Shown here: positions 43,853 through 57,526 of the stretch, in pieces
Position numbering within the stretch: the stretch's first letter is position 1
Layout: the number at the start of each line of letters is the position of its first letter
Assembly: GCF_000218685.1 (NCBI RefSeq)
Contig: NW_006763291.1
Coordinates: 2,884,308 to 2,948,307 of the forward strand
Direction of reading: 5' to 3'
DNA length: 64,000 nucleotides
From: Serpula lacrymans var. lacrymans S7.9
Lineage: Eukaryota; Basidiomycota; Agaricomycetes; Boletales; Serpulaceae
The notes under the pieces: generated by a model
Database searches by the model: none
Told to the model about the DNA's origin: nothing
What the model saw: the letters and a program-made list of their open reading frames with translations, nothing else
Position numbers and translations under genes: made by a program

Positions 43853-46800
43853 CTATGCAGCAGTACGACTTGGGTTGCGGGCAAGGGTTGCGCCCGTACG
43901 CTGAGCCTGGATACTGCTAAACCTCTGCAACTCCTCGGGCTTCATAGAAATTTTGCTACCAAAGCCGACTTTACGTGCAGCACGCTTGATGAAGGATACA
44001 CGGTTCTGGTACATCGACTCATGGATAGATGCAGCACGGGATTGGGTACGGGTGATAGGGACGCCACCGGACTCCTGGCTGGCAGCAACGGCGGCCTGGG
44101 TAGCCTTGGCATGACGTTCACGGAGGTATTTGATAACAGTAGCTTTCATGGCGAACTTGATCCAATCGAGAGGAGCGAACCAAATGATGTTCTAGAAATT
44201 GTACATTAGTCTCGTTGAAAAGCTAACCAATAGAATAAGCCTTACCCAGACCCAGACAATACCGATCCAACCACCAGAGATGGCATGGATTTGAGTGAAG
44301 CCCCAGTTAGCATAAGCAGCGATGATAGAGGACACCAATTGAGCGATGCAGAAAGCTCCCATCAAGGCGAACGAAGGACGCTCCATGAAGAAGAATCCGT
44401 GCGAACGAGTAACGAAAATCAACGCCTGCGAGATGATAGCAACTTGGAGGTAGACAATCATGTGGAGCTGGTAGTCGTTGTTACCGTTGGGGAATATCTG
44501 AGGCCCACCAGCGTTGTTCATGAAAGTGACACCAAACTTGTCGTAGAAGAAGGAAGTCTTGATGATGATAGCCACCAATGCGACACTGTATCGAAACTAT
44601 CAGCAATTATTCCAAGTCACAGATGAATCGACACTTACGTAGAGGCAGTCAAGTAGATACCGTAGGCAACAGCGTAGGCGAAGATCTCAGCCAAATCCCA
44701 GGAATCAGGAGTCATAGAGGGCAAGACACGATCAACGGACAAAGTCATGATGGTACCGTCGTTGAGTAGGGCAATGATCAGGACCATGAAGGGAGGGAAG
44801 TCGAACTTGAACGCGAAAGCCAGGATAGCGAAACACACGACGATACGGATAGTCACAGCGCATGCATAGATGGAGTAGTTCCTCATACGTTGGAAGATGA
44901 CACGAGATCCACGGATAGCATGAACGATGGTGGAAAGACCGGGCTCCGTGAGCACAATATCGGCAGCACCACGAGCGGCATCAGTGGCACCCTCAACAGC
45001 AATGCCGACGTTAGCACGAGACAAGGCAGGAGCATCGTTGGCACCATCACCAGTCATAGCACACAAGTGACCAAGACCTTGGAGACGTTTCACAATCTCA
45101 TACTTGTGCTCGGGGAAGACACCAGCGAAACCATCTGCATCCAAAATCATGTCATCAAGAGTCATGTGCTTGCCACCAGGTGCAGGTCCATCCTTGAGCA
45201 CTTTAGCGGGGTACATGTGATCACCGAGACCGAGACGACGACCAGTTTCCTTGGCAATAGCGAGTTGATCACCAGTCACCATCTTGACCTTAACACCGAG
45301 AGCGAGCGCATCGTCGATAGTCTGCTTAGTATCTTCACGAGGAGGGTCGAAGATGGCGAGAAGACCGATGAGTTCAAAGCCGTTACCCTCACCTTCTGCG
45401 TCATCGCCATCCACCTCCTCGTATGCGACAGCAAGAGCACGGAGACCACGGCTAGCGAACTCCTCGACATCAGCCTCGAGTCTGTTCTCAAGTTCATCGG
45501 TCTTGTTGCGAGTGCAAAGTTCGATGATGATACCGGTCATACCCTTGGTAACACGCTTGAGCTTGCCAGACGACTCTTCACGGTAGGTAATCTCAGTACG
45601 TTTGTCGACAGGGTTGAAAGGCTTGAAGTCCAAGAGTTTGATACCCGCACGAGCACGGCTGGTGTCGCCAATAGCTCCCACGATCGATGCGTCAATGGCA
45701 TCCTGGTTCTCAGTACGAGAAGCGTAGGCAGCCAAAAGCATGATATCATCAGCAGAGAAGGGACCATAGGTACGGATAGTAGCCTTGTCGATGGTAAGTT
45801 TGTTGGTGGTCAAAGTACCAGTCTTGTCAGAGCACAAGATGGTGACACCAGCCAATTCCTCGATAGCAGTGATACGAGTGACAATAGCTTTGTGCTTGGC
45901 GAGTTGCTGAGCACCGACAGCGAGAGTAACGGACAAGACAGTGGGCATAGCAATGGGGATACCACCGATCAAAAGCACAAGGATGTTGTTAAGACCGCGA
46001 CGATAGTTGTAACGGAAACCAGCATAGAGCACGAGGATTTCAGCGACAACGAAGATACCGATGGAGACCAAGCAGAAAGAACCGATTTGAGCAAGAATCT
46101 TTTGCAAGTGACCAGTGGTGTCATCATCCTGACCGACGAGTGAAGCGGCACGACCGAAGAAAGTGTTGGCACCAGTCGAAATGACAACACCCTCAGCTTC
46201 ACCCTGCTTACAGGTGGAGCCACTATCAACAGACGTCAATATTGATCCACACTAGAATTAATGGAGTAACAACTTACGAGAAACACTGATCACCGAGTTT
46301 CTTGCTTTGGGGCAGGGATTCACCTGTCAAAGCTGCCTGATCGATCGAGACGTTGATAGCCTCAGTCAAACGACAGTCAGCGGGGACAATGTCACCAATC
46401 TTGAAAGAAACCATGTCTCCAGGGACGAGACCGGAAGACTCGATTTCCGACCATGAACCGTTACGCTTGACTTTCGCCTTGGGGGCAAGAGAATCCATCA
46501 GAGCTTTGACAGCGTTACCAGCATTGCGTTCTTCGTAGAAACCGATCGTAGAGTTAATGAACAAGAGAAGGATAATACCGACGAAATCTTCCCAATCCGG
46601 AGGTTGATGGTCACCGTTGGACAAGACAATAGCCACAAGAGCGGCACCCTCCATGACCCAGGAAAGAGGATTCCACATGAAACTCAAGAACTGAAACGGA
46701 TGTAAGAGGTGAAACCAAGCCGCTAAGAAAGACACTTACTTGGAAGAAAGCGTTTTGCTCTTCTTGCTCCAGCTTGTTGGGACCGAAAAGCTCAACACGG

Positions 46801-47194
46801 CGCTGAGCCTCATCAGTCGTTAATCCACCATCATTACATTGCAGGAGTTTGAAGACGTCTTCGATAACGATAGTTTCTAGGTCGACCTTTTCCTTGTCAT
46901 AGAGGTCCTCTGCCTTCAACTCGATCTAAACGCGTGCAGAATGTGAGTATATGCTATATTTCCAGCGCAATTACGAGAATTTAGGACAGACCAGAGACAT
47001 GTCAACATTGGCATCTAAACAGCGCGATGAGATGAGGCAACAGGACGCGACCGAGGAGCGAAAGACTCACGAGTTGGTTTCTCTTCATCGTGAGTGAATT
47101 CCTTGTACTCTCTTTTCCTCTTTTCTGGTGGGTTTTGCTCTACAGGCGAGTCGCCCTGAGGGCCGGGCTCCTTTTCCACGTTTGGTTCAGACAT
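43853..47194 (-). CDS. pma1: Plasma-membrane H+-ATPase, P-type IIIA
   Basis: Seven exons on the minus strand: 47071-47194, 46992-47014, 46740-46925, 46278-46690, 44639-46222, 44246-44585, 43853-44191. The sum is 3009 nt, 1002 residues. Exon 2 is only 23 nt. Motifs in order: TGES (actuator domain), [26 protein letters not shown] (phosphorylated Asp), [42 protein letters not shown]. Ten membrane segments and a C-terminal regulatory tail ([14 protein letters not shown], ending TAA) follow. It pumps protons out of the cell and energises nutrient uptake. Compared with neighbouring genes the codon choice is strongly C-ending, as expected for an abundant protein. Confidence 0.95.
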
Positions 47195-50100
47195 GGATTT
47201 TCTATGGCGAGGTGCTGGGGGGAGAGGCGGGGGACGAGGCGAAAGCCCTACAGATGATATCTATAGTTGTCGAGGGCTTGAGCACGACGAATGCAACAGC
47301 GAAGAGGATGTTGGGATGAAGGAGTGGGAGAACGGCAGTCTCGTCGACGAACGGACTTTATATTTTGGGGCCCAAAATTCTAACGATCAAAGAATTCAAC
47401 ACGACCAAACAAGTCAGCCGCTCTCAGGCCCGCTTATCACAGAGAGTGGAATCTCAGCAACCCCACCCAGATTCCTCTTGATCCGTTTCGTCCCTTGTCT
47501 ACCCGACTCTCCCTTCACCTCCTCTATCTTTTGGCGCCTTATCACCGTACAGCCCAGCCTCGCACAATTCACGCTTTCTCCTCCTGTCTTGCCCATTCCC
47601 CGTCTCTTCACTCTTTCTTTTTTTTTTCGGGGTACCAAACGTGTTCTTAAAATATTCGTAAACCAGTAACCAAATATTTGATATCGCGGCTTGACTTCTT
47701 TTAATCAAATATTTGATAAACACTCGTCGTAAACGCAACGAAGCCACTCGCCAAGCGTTCCTACTTTGCTGAACCTCTTGTGGTCATTTCTTATGCAATA
47801 CACGGGCTTGGGGGATGCAACCCAGCCTTCTAGTCTGCCTTGGCTCCTCTGGAATATATTTCTATAGAGTCTTGAAACCTCTTGTCGTCGCCGTCGTCCG
47901 TCTGTCGCGCGGAGAAAACATATGACTTGATGTGAACTTGACATTTATTACTTCGAAGTTCTTAGGCTCTTTCATAAGCCGTGTCTCGCTGCAATGACAA
48001 GGCGCTCTTACACAGTTCTGGCTATCGAGGCTTAGCGTAGTAGCGCGCTCCACCGTTACCGAACACTCCACGCGGGATGGCCCATCCATCAGCGCGTATC
48101 TTACATACTGACATTTTATATTACTATCTTTACAGCTTTACACCTTGCAGTTATAAATGTACTCACGAAGGTATTCTGAGGAAGGTCAGAGTCTGTCGAA
48201 TTCTGATTGCGGTACACGAGGCAAGAAGGGAGAATATACTACTTTGCGGAAGCTGACGCATGCATATCGCAGTCGAGAGCGTATTTACGATCCTCCCGGA
48301 GGCGATCTCTACAGTATGTCCACCACCACCCAGACTTGTGACCTGTCATGTATTCAGAATCCTCACGCCAGCTTTGACCTGCCGAGGATCCCGACCTGTT
48401 TTCAAAATATGGCATTTTGCGTCGAGATCGCATATGATTGTAGTGATAGATGACTACCGTCCGCGCCGCCAACTGGGCGTCTTACTCAACGGCGCAAGCC
48501 TGGATGGCTTCGGACGACAAGTACGAAGGATGATTGGAAAGCCAAAGCAATCACTGAGGGTATATAGATGCGATGCCGCTCGGACCGAACGACGATGCCG
48601 GTTGAGAGTAGCCATGAGGGGCATCGCGCTCTTTTCGCGGTACGTCGTCCAGAAAACCCACACAAGCATGGTCGCAACAACCTCCCCTCAGCCTCGCTTG
48701 CCGATTCCAATCCCCAGTATCCGTGCCATCGGCTGCGTTGACAATCATGCACTCCCATAATCTATTTTCCACTACGCCCAAGCTGGATCTTGGGTTGTCT
48801 CGGCCGAGGGAACAAATGTCGACCCGTGGTAACTTTTGTGTCCTCGAAACCCACTGCCAGTCGCACTAAATATAACTTTTGAATGCACTTGCAAAAAAAA
48901 GCAAGTCGATCGTCGAACCTTGTCTTGTTGTAGTCTTCTTGTCCACCGCCTTCACTTGTCAAACCACCAGGATCGGCACCAATGGCCCTCCTCGGCGTTT
49001 ATTTTCTCGAAACGGGCTCTGCTATACATAATCCCCCCCGGGGAGCCGTATGGACCGCCATCCTCGCTCACCAGGACAGTTTCACCCATCGTGCCACTTG
49101 CAGCTGATACAGAACTCATATAATTTTTAGACATTCCCATTGTCGCCGTTTGGTTGTTATTTGGACTTGTCGTTCGTCCTATCTTGTATTTAATCAATCT
49201 TCTCATCCTAGTCAATAACAGGCCCATCATACGTCAGCGCCATGGGTACTTATCCCCTCACGATATCTGATATCATGATACGATATACTGCACTGTTGAA
49301 CTTTCGTCTATTCTTACATTCTCTCCGCCCTAATATTATTGGTGGGCTCGATATTTTTGCGCACACGACACTATTAGATTCAAGTTGCGCCACTACTTGC
49401 AAATTGTTGGCTCTGGGCACTGCAGCTCGGCAACTCTAAGTATATGACTTTGCGCCCTACAAAAAAAAAACCCGACAACAGAAAATTTGCTATCTTTATC
49501 CATCGCCGGCTCATCTCTGACAGGGTTGTCTCAAAACCCCCCAAACTTGAAGGCACAGTGAGACAGACAAATTCACAGTAATGTTTCCGGTACGATACCT
49601 CTCGACCATTCCCGGCGGAAAACCTCGGCCGACCCTTATAAACCGCCGGCTTCTTTGCTTATCGGCAATGTTAAAAGCCGCACGGACATCGTAGGTGGTC
49701 GTGCGGACTTTGCGAAATAAACGGGAGAACAGTAAAGCACCACTGACTGTACGTTTGCGGGGACTCCCCAGCAGGCAACATGGTTCGATTTCATACACAG
49801 TCTACGCCCTGCTCTAATTTCGATACTGTTACAAAATGTAGACACGTATCATATCCGTGCTGCTCGCACAGTCGAAGGCGGTAAGAAGTTTACCCCAACT
49901 TTGAACGTATTGACAAACTTGACATGCTGGCTGTGCCCTGACTTGGAGCGCATCAGATTGTACGTTTGGACAAGCTTGTTGATAGATGAAAACCATGCGC
50001 TATACAGTTTCGGAGACTTCCTAATAGGCTATAAGTAGCAATGCAACCTCCTTGTAGCCAAGATCAATACACTTTGCTGCCGTCAATATTTGTTCCAGGT

Positions 50101-51975
50101 TCATCGCGATGAAGTCACTTCCACAACATTCACCAACAACCGTATTTTGCAGTGCAGTGCACAGATATAACGCCTCTGCGGGTGACAAGCGGGAGCACAT
50201 CGAGTACCCTTCCGATGAAGTCCATGAGACCTGTTGCGAACAGCTGCGAACCTGGTCATGGGGGAAAGTTCTCCACATATCCTAAAAACGGACGGAGCGA
50301 TATTAACGCGAACATTCACATTACACAGCCACCCACCACAAAACACCTACCCAAGAGGCCAGGACCATGATCCTTTCTTTATATTTAGAGCGGAAAACGT
50401 GCTCTCTTCTCACTGCTACACAGACAACAAGCTGCAGAACAGAGGCCGTAGTCCCTTGGCGACCGGTCTTGCCTCGCTGATTGACGGTAGCTTGCATTTT
50501 CCGCAAAAGCTGACGTATGAATCCACAATCGTGCGACGAATGTTGGGCTGAGAGCAACCCAGGGAAACGGGAGCCAGACATATAAGATCCACTGCGTCGT
50601 TTTCTTCTCCCCACATCTTGACGGACCTCCGACAGATTACTCTCTGACCTTTTATTAGTGGAACAATGGTGCGCCGTGCGCAGAGCGGAGAATTATCGAG
50701 TCCAAATCGCATGGCGACATTTTAGTTTCGTGGGGACCGACGGTAAAACGCTCCTGAAAATATTGCGAGTGCGCCACGGTAGGGTTGTAGCTTGATTGCG
50801 ACAGATGGGTTGGAACAAGCCAGTCAAACTATGGTATGGTGACACCATCGAAGGACCAGGATCGACAGTCTTTCGAGTGACAGCCTTCGGTCCGGTAACG
50901 AAGACCACCGAGATTCTTCAAGAGGGCTTCTAGGTTCTAGGTGATTCTCGTGATAGCAAGTATAACTACCATAGGCACGGTGCGTTTCATGTTTGCTTGC
51001 CTTGACAGGCCACACGAGGGAGAGAAGCCACCTACCAACGTGCCAGACCATTCATCAGCTGGTGCTTAGTGGAGAAGTGGTTCGAAAAAGAATTCAAAGA
51101 AGCTTGCGCAGTTACGGACTATCTGGACCAATAACCTTTAGAGTATCGACTGTCAAGGTAGCTAGCCCCGAGGAGACCCGCTCGCAAGATTTCGGAAATG
51201 GTGCGTTAGAACTTGGAATGTCGCAATACCAAGCCCACGAGCCTTTGATCGCAGTGTAGCAAGTCATCTGGAATGTTCTTGGCAGTGCAGAGAACCAGTC
51301 TGCTCGGTAATTAATGATAGAAAACACGAAGTGTCTGTTCCTATTGATAGCATCGAGGCACGTTGGTGGAACCAAAATCGCAGCTTGAATCAGAAGTACG
51401 ACCAACCGCGGGGTTATTGCATGTTATCATAGGATTGGGATCTGTGGTATAGGGCGACGGTTGCTACCACTAGGATGTAGCTGACAGTTTGGAGTTGAGA
51501 TGAAACCTTGACTCAGGGGAATGTCAGGTGGATAGTCCGAGTCGAATTGATGTGATTTGTCCTTCTGGATGATGGTACTAGTAGGAACGCTCCTAGACTC
51601 TGACTCTGAGACCTGAGCGCCCAAAAGGGGTTGATGTAAAATCATGATCATGATAGGCGCCAGAGAGAAAGTGAAACTTGAATTGATGCTATGGGACGCT
51701 TACCTAGGTGAACAGTACGCTCAGGGGAAGCTACAAGATAGCTTACGTTGTGGATGCTTTTAGTGGCCCACCTGGAGGCGATATAAGTACGAAGCTTGCA
51801 TGAAGAGTGAACTAGTACAACTTGGTTGAAGCAGGATCAGCCACACCGAAACGATGACCTTCGTTTTCACCATGATGGTCCCAGCTCGGCTAAGGGTTCA
51901 CTAGTTCACTTTTTGACGTTTCAAACAACCTTTACTGTAACTTCTTCTTCAAGTTCCTAATACTAGGCCTGAGCG
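47195..51975. other. 4.8 kb with no recognised gene; Pma1 promoter at left
   Basis: 47195-47900 is likely the Pma1 promoter. Two CAAATATTTG palindromes start at 47671 and 47706. From 48000 to 51975 I find only short open frames on both strands (for example 48260-48760 +, 50321-50614 -, 51112-51405 -), and I could not join them into a recognisable protein. Unannotated lineage-specific genes cannot be excluded. Confidence 0.5.
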
Positions 51976-52714
51976 ATGGCTGATAACGAGTTTCGACCTT
52001 CATCGCTCAGAAAAGAACTTGCAAAGTGCAATCATTGTTATGTCAACGGGACAGAAAAGCGGCTTTCCGCATGCAGCAGATGTAAAGCCGCCAAGTACGT
52101 TTGCTATTATTTTCCTTCATTGGAAGCCTGAGCTGCTGAGCTACTAGTAAGCTTGCACCTCGCGCTTCATAGATATTGTTCCAAGGAGTGTCAGACGGCA
52201 GACTGGGCTGTGAGTATCAATATCTTTGTACATCGCGTTTCCCCCTCGTGACATTCTTGTACAGAAACACAAGGAAATATGCGGGAAAAACAGTGCTCAC
52301 GCGGCTGCCTTGAACTCATTCCACGCTCTAACGCTACCCAGAGATATCACGCGCACAGCGACACACGTCTTGCGCCTCTTTGTTCAACTTCGCACCGATC
52401 ACAAAGGCTCACCAGCCAAGTACTTCCGCATTCTGGAAGCCAAAGTGGAATCCATCGAGGACGCAAAGACTTTCCCAGATCCTTGGCAAGAGAGTCTTAG
52501 GGATTTACAGAACATGAGAGGGGACAGCGAGAAGATGGGTCGTGGCACTATAGCTGCGATCGGCGTGGAATGCCCACCTTTGGGGGTCCAGATGATCCCG
52601 TGCGGTTCATTGAAACGTTCAAGCCTGAGCTCGGTGCAGCTACTCCCTAATTGGAAGGACATACTGACTAAGGACATCGAGGAAGGCAAGAAGTTTCAGC
52701 GCTTTGGTTACTGA
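51976..52714 (+). CDS. MYND zinc-finger protein
   Basis: Three exons: 51976-52094, 52173-52209, 52265-52714. The sum is 606 nt, 201 residues. The N-terminal MYND finger is CNHCYVNGTEKRLSACSRC, then YCSKECQTADWAKHKEIC, with the eight zinc ligands in the standard C-x2-C, C-x2-C, C-x3-C, H-x3-C pattern. The rest is helical and has no enzymatic domain I recognise, unlike SMYD methyltransferases. MYND fingers bind proline-rich partners; agaricomycetes have many such small MYND proteins of unknown role. It converges on the condensin gene. Confidence 0.88.
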
Positions 52715-53165
52715 TTTATGATATTTTTTTGATATTTGTTTTTGTGTTTTCGTCTTGAATTCTATACCATCTCAGACTTGTATCACTCTGTACATCGGAA
52801 TCCATGCATGTGACACTTAGCGGCAGGTTTTTTAGTGACTGGTTGAAGTCCCTTAGTACGTGGATGCGAAGTATCTTACAGGTACTCCACTCCGGTACTA
52901 CATTCATCTGGTTAGTATTAATGACTGCAACCCGATCGATTCAGGGCTACAAAGACTTTTGCAAGCAGAAGTGACTACATACTGGCACTACATAATCATA
53001 TAAAAATGTAGCATATATGTTCGGAACTAAGCTACAAACCCAAATAGACTGTATTGTAATAATAAAAACAAAGATTATAGAATCAGGAAAATACAGGTGT
53101 GACATGATAAAACGTGTACATAGTAAATAAAGCGATGTAGTGCAGGTGAATTGGCTTGATATCAC
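52715..53165. other. Convergent 3' region
   Basis: AT-rich, no gene seen. It holds the 3' UTRs of the MYND and condensin genes. Confidence 0.5.
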
Positions 53166-56100
53166 TTAGTCTTCCGGTGCAAGTATATCATCTACTTCAT
53201 CTTCCGAGTCATCATCATCCATGATAGAGTCGAAGGACGGTCCTTCGTCAATCAAGCGATCGATATCTGCATCAACCTTGGCCACTTCTGCAGCTTTTGC
53301 CTTTCCGCTATTAATATAATCATTAGCATTAGGACCGATTATAACATTACGATATGTTGTCTGACCTCTTGTTTGTGCTAGTTTTTTTGGGAACAGGCGC
53401 AGGGCTTCTCAACTCCTCTATTTCATCCTCATCATCATCATCACTTATGGTGATTACAACAATCGGCTTCTTGGAAGCACTATAAAGGAGGTCACGGCAC
53501 CATACAATAAGACAAGTCAAAATAACTCACGCCGCTCGTTTTGGGAGGATTCTAGTGGGGGGAGGAGGGGTGCGAGTTACTCGGCTACTTTCGCCATCGG
53601 ATACATCGCCATCGGCAGTTAGACGCCTTTTCCTGCAAGTTATGATTATATATAAATAATACTCCCTTAGGAGCTGTGAGATCACTCACTTGTTTCCTTT
53701 GCCTTTGCCTTTCACACGTTGCGATGAAGCTGCCGAAACCGTGGGGCTGACAACTTCAGGGGTACTGCTTGTTGACGAATCACTTGTGACACTTTCCGAC
53801 CTTCTACTCCCCAAGAAAAAAAATCAGCTCTAAGCATGTTCGGTGAGTCTCATCTACGAACCTCTTTCTTGCCCGACCTTTGGGTAGTTCGATTTCTTCA
53901 CCATCTTCAATAGGTACGATATCGTCCAAGAATTCGAATAATTCTTTCAGGTTCTCCAACTGTCGATACTCTGCTTCGTTAAAGTCTTCGAGCTGTTTGG
54001 CGAATTTCTTTGAGATTGCATTATCGAATTTCATGAAAGCGTTCTTGGCGACCGTGTCGCGGAGTGGCCGACGCTACATGTATATCATCGATAAGCATGG
54101 AAAGGGGAGCGAAACGTGTATAGCGCACCGAGCTCAAACTGGATAAGAGAAGCTTGAGTGTACGGATCTTGTCGTCATCCACGGTATCAGGGATGTACAA
54201 TCTTCCCAGCAGTTGACACATGACCTTCTTGTCCTCCTCTGACATCTCATCGTTAGAGAAACTCGAGTAAAGACTAGCGGGAATGACGTACTTGGCACGT
54301 CATCTCTGAATAATGCCTTCACAATATCGCTAGCCATATCAAAATGGATCATCTCGTCCACTACTTGGCCTGGTATCTCACTGAGAAAAGCAGATGAATA
54401 ACCTTGACCTTGTTTCAAGCGAGACCTTCGAATAGTAACTCACATAGCCTTCTGAGGATCTGTCCAATCCACAAACATTCCCCCAACTTGGCTTGGGTTG
54501 ACCATCTCCTGATCATCCTCTAAATCTCTTGAAGCATTTGCCAGCTGCACGAACATTGGAATGAATATCTTGATAAAAAGAACATAAGTAATCGTCAGCT
54601 TCGGAACGGGAACATGAGCGCTTGCCTCTTTCATTCGTCGTTGGTTGATAGACGAGGAGAAGGAATATACTGGGAAGAAATACGACAAGCATTGCCTTAA
54701 TTCTTGATTGTCGGCCGTGTCGGGTGATAAATATATCAGCATTAGATTTTTGAGAACCTACACTCAATGCAATGTCAGTTATTGATTCCATGGAAAATAC
54801 ATATAACCAGAAGTCAAATTTGTACCCACATCTTCGTTAGAGATCATTCCAGCCAAAACAAGCTTTGAGATACCGATGCAAAGCAAAGCTTGTACTTTGT
54901 CAGATTCTTCTTCCGTCAGCAAATGCAGGAGAGTCTCCACAATTTTTTCGCCCTGAGCATGGCTGACGTTAGGAGCGGTGATTCTCGAAGGAAAACATAT
55001 ACTTACCCCGACGGTACCCTTACGGAGAAAATCGGTGTCATGTACCATCAGGATGTCGACCACGATCTGAATCACCCTGATTTTGAGTACTTCAGGAATA
55101 GGTTGGAGAAGTTGATTGAAGAAAAGCTGGAATGAGCTAAGGGCCATGCGCTGTTTAGTATGTGATCAGCATTATCAAACTTTATTTCACTCTTCTGCCT
55201 ATGCAACTCACGCGGGCGATCAGACAGCACAAGCCTAAACTGACAAGTCCTTTCTCGCGCAACAGCAATTCCTTGCTTTTGACAGCAGGAAGGATTAATT
55301 CCCCGAGAATTCCTTCCAGAGTCGAGTTTTCTTCGAATGTCTGATGATCGAAACGTCGGTGAACATTGAACACAGATGTACATCACGAATGAGACACTCA
55401 CGCCATTCACACGTTCCAGCATACCTATACACAACGACAGACACCGCAAATCGATGGCGTCTGATCTCGCTTGTTCTTCAGTCGACATTTCAGTTCTCGT
55501 CTTGTGAGCTGCTGGGGTCGCTTTTACGGTCATCGGAGTTCCACCAAAATTAGTCTCTCCATCGTCTGCGGGATCCTTCTATACTCACAGTGAGTGACCA
55601 CGAAAAGCCAGACCAGAGTAGAGTACGACTTACTACTATATCATCAGCATCACTGGGATCTCGAAGTTCATGGACTACTTCGACCACTACCCTAATCAGG
55701 TCACGTTCATTCGGAGATAATGTGCGAAGAACGTCTAAACAAAGGGCCAACAGTGATTCTGGTAGCGCATCTTGCGAAATCATGTCCCCTAGAACAACGA
55801 TAAGGTTTGCAAACATCTGCAGCGCATAGTTACTGGCACTCACGGACAAGTTGAAACATCTTTCGTCGCCCGATTTCATCGGCATAGTCGAGATTCACCG
55901 CAAGCCTAAGCATCTCTCCTATCACGAACTCCCTGTCCACTCGCTCATCTTCCCTCTTGGCTCTATCTTCGTCGTCATCTACTGCATCACCTCGTAACAG
56001 TCTGTCTTCCTCTTCAGCTTGAAGACCTTTGAGCAGGTCGTTATAATCTGATTGGATCCTGAAAGCTAGTGCGGTGACGACGGGAAGTGCCGCTTCAAGT

Positions 56101-57526
56101 CTGTTGTCATCCTTTGTGTTGATACAGTGTTCAACGAATACACGTGCAAGAAATGCGCGTTCAGGGTTCAAATTAGTCCAAAAAGCGTCTGTAACAAATT
56201 TTAACTGGTTGTTCAATGCTTTCAATCATGGGCCTACCTTTAAATTCCAGGTTGTCGAAGATGTCGGCGCGCGTCGCGAAGACACTTAACAAGGCATCCT
56301 CAGCAACAGTGCTTTCCATGAGATCAAACAGATTCAACAGAGCCAACAGGTCATCCTCTATTGCCTTCCCTTTTTCCTCTTTCTTAGCTTCGCCTCTCGC
56401 CACATCAACCCAGGCCCCCAGTAGAGACCCCGTGGAAGCCCTCACTTCAGGTTCACGATCACCGAGCCCGTTGCGGATGACAAGTTCTCGTTGTGCTATT
56501 GTAAGGACGCGAGGATGGACCGTGCCCATTGTACCGTCCTTAGTCAGACAGTGGGCTTCTAGTACGGCCGAATATACAAGCTTCCGCATAGTCGTATCTG
56601 TATCCCGAGTCCGACCAAATATCGAGTCAAGCGTGACAGGTGTCAGGGGAAGATTCAACAATGTCGCTCTCCGGACTTCACTGTACAACAAGAACGATAA
56701 AGAAGAATGGGCAGATAAAAACACATGCAAAAAATACGCACGCAGCAGGATCGTGAGCCAAGATGTCGAGAAGAACTTCAACGGCTGTTTGCTCCCCATC
56801 TTCAACCTCGGATGGATCTTCAGAGCCACATAGTTTAGATAATGCGGTAACAGCCTGAACGCGGATAGGTGTTTCTCTGTCATGGATACGCTCCAAAAGA
56901 GCAGTCCGTAATTTTGCATACACGTCTTCGCTGCATGCAGGAAGTGATAAGTGCGCAGCAAAAGGTTAACGAAACTTGCGACGAACTCAATTTCGCCGAG
57001 GTGGGATACCATCTCCGCAAGGAGGTGCACGGAACGGTACCTGATTATTTTGTCTTTTGCGGAAAAACCCTGAAGAAGGAATCTTAAAAGCCTCGCTACG
57101 AAGCGCGAGGCAGTTGTGTCTTCGTCATCCCCGTCTTCCTCTTTCTTAATTTCTGCAGCTGATGACAGTATAATCAAGCTTTAAAAGCCACACTCGTAAA
57201 CATGACGCCAACCCACTTTTGTCGTTGATGAATTTTGTATACGACCCCACGAATTTGATAATACGATCCGCCTGGCTGGTCCCCTTCTTCACAGGAAGTA
57301 CCCGGCCCACCATACCAATAAACACATCTTCAAAGTTACGCTCTCCTATCAATTTGAGGCTATCACCATTATGGTATTCTTCTGTGACATTGGCAGCCTC
57401 GCAGTGGAGTTTGTGAAGAGAGACCAGATTTTTCTGGTGATTAGCGGTAGAGTTCTGAGCTTGGTCAAATATTTTTGGAACACCGTTCGTCAGTTGCTCG
57501 AGAATGGGTGCCGTACGCGTTGGCAT
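53166..57526 (-). CDS. Condensin complex subunit 3 (Ycg1/Cnd3/CAP-G type)
   Basis: The gene has many exons. It starts at ATG 57526 (TRTAPILEQLTNGVPKIFDQ) and ends at TAA 53166. The body is a HEAT-repeat alpha solenoid: RFVARLLRFLLQGFSAKDK, RYRSVHLLAEM, then RIHDRETPIRVQAVTALSKL, and LGDREPEVRASTGSLLGAWVD. The RDxxxxVRxxAxxAL-type HEAT at about 56850-56900 is characteristic of this family. A Cnd3-type C-terminal region follows (LDSGRNSRGI-type loops apart). The tail (53170-53800) is low-complexity acidic and basic, ending DDDDSEDEVDDILAPED. The protein is the kleisin-bound DNA-anchoring HEAT subunit of condensin, needed for mitotic chromosome compaction. Exon edges in the tail are by eye. Confidence 0.85.

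Noticed and set aside
44890..46143. 417-codon open frame on the plus strand opposite Pma1
   Set aside because: It mirrors the largest Pma1 exon, has Ser/Thr-rich nonsense composition, no domains and no introns. It is a by-product of strong codon bias on the coding strand.
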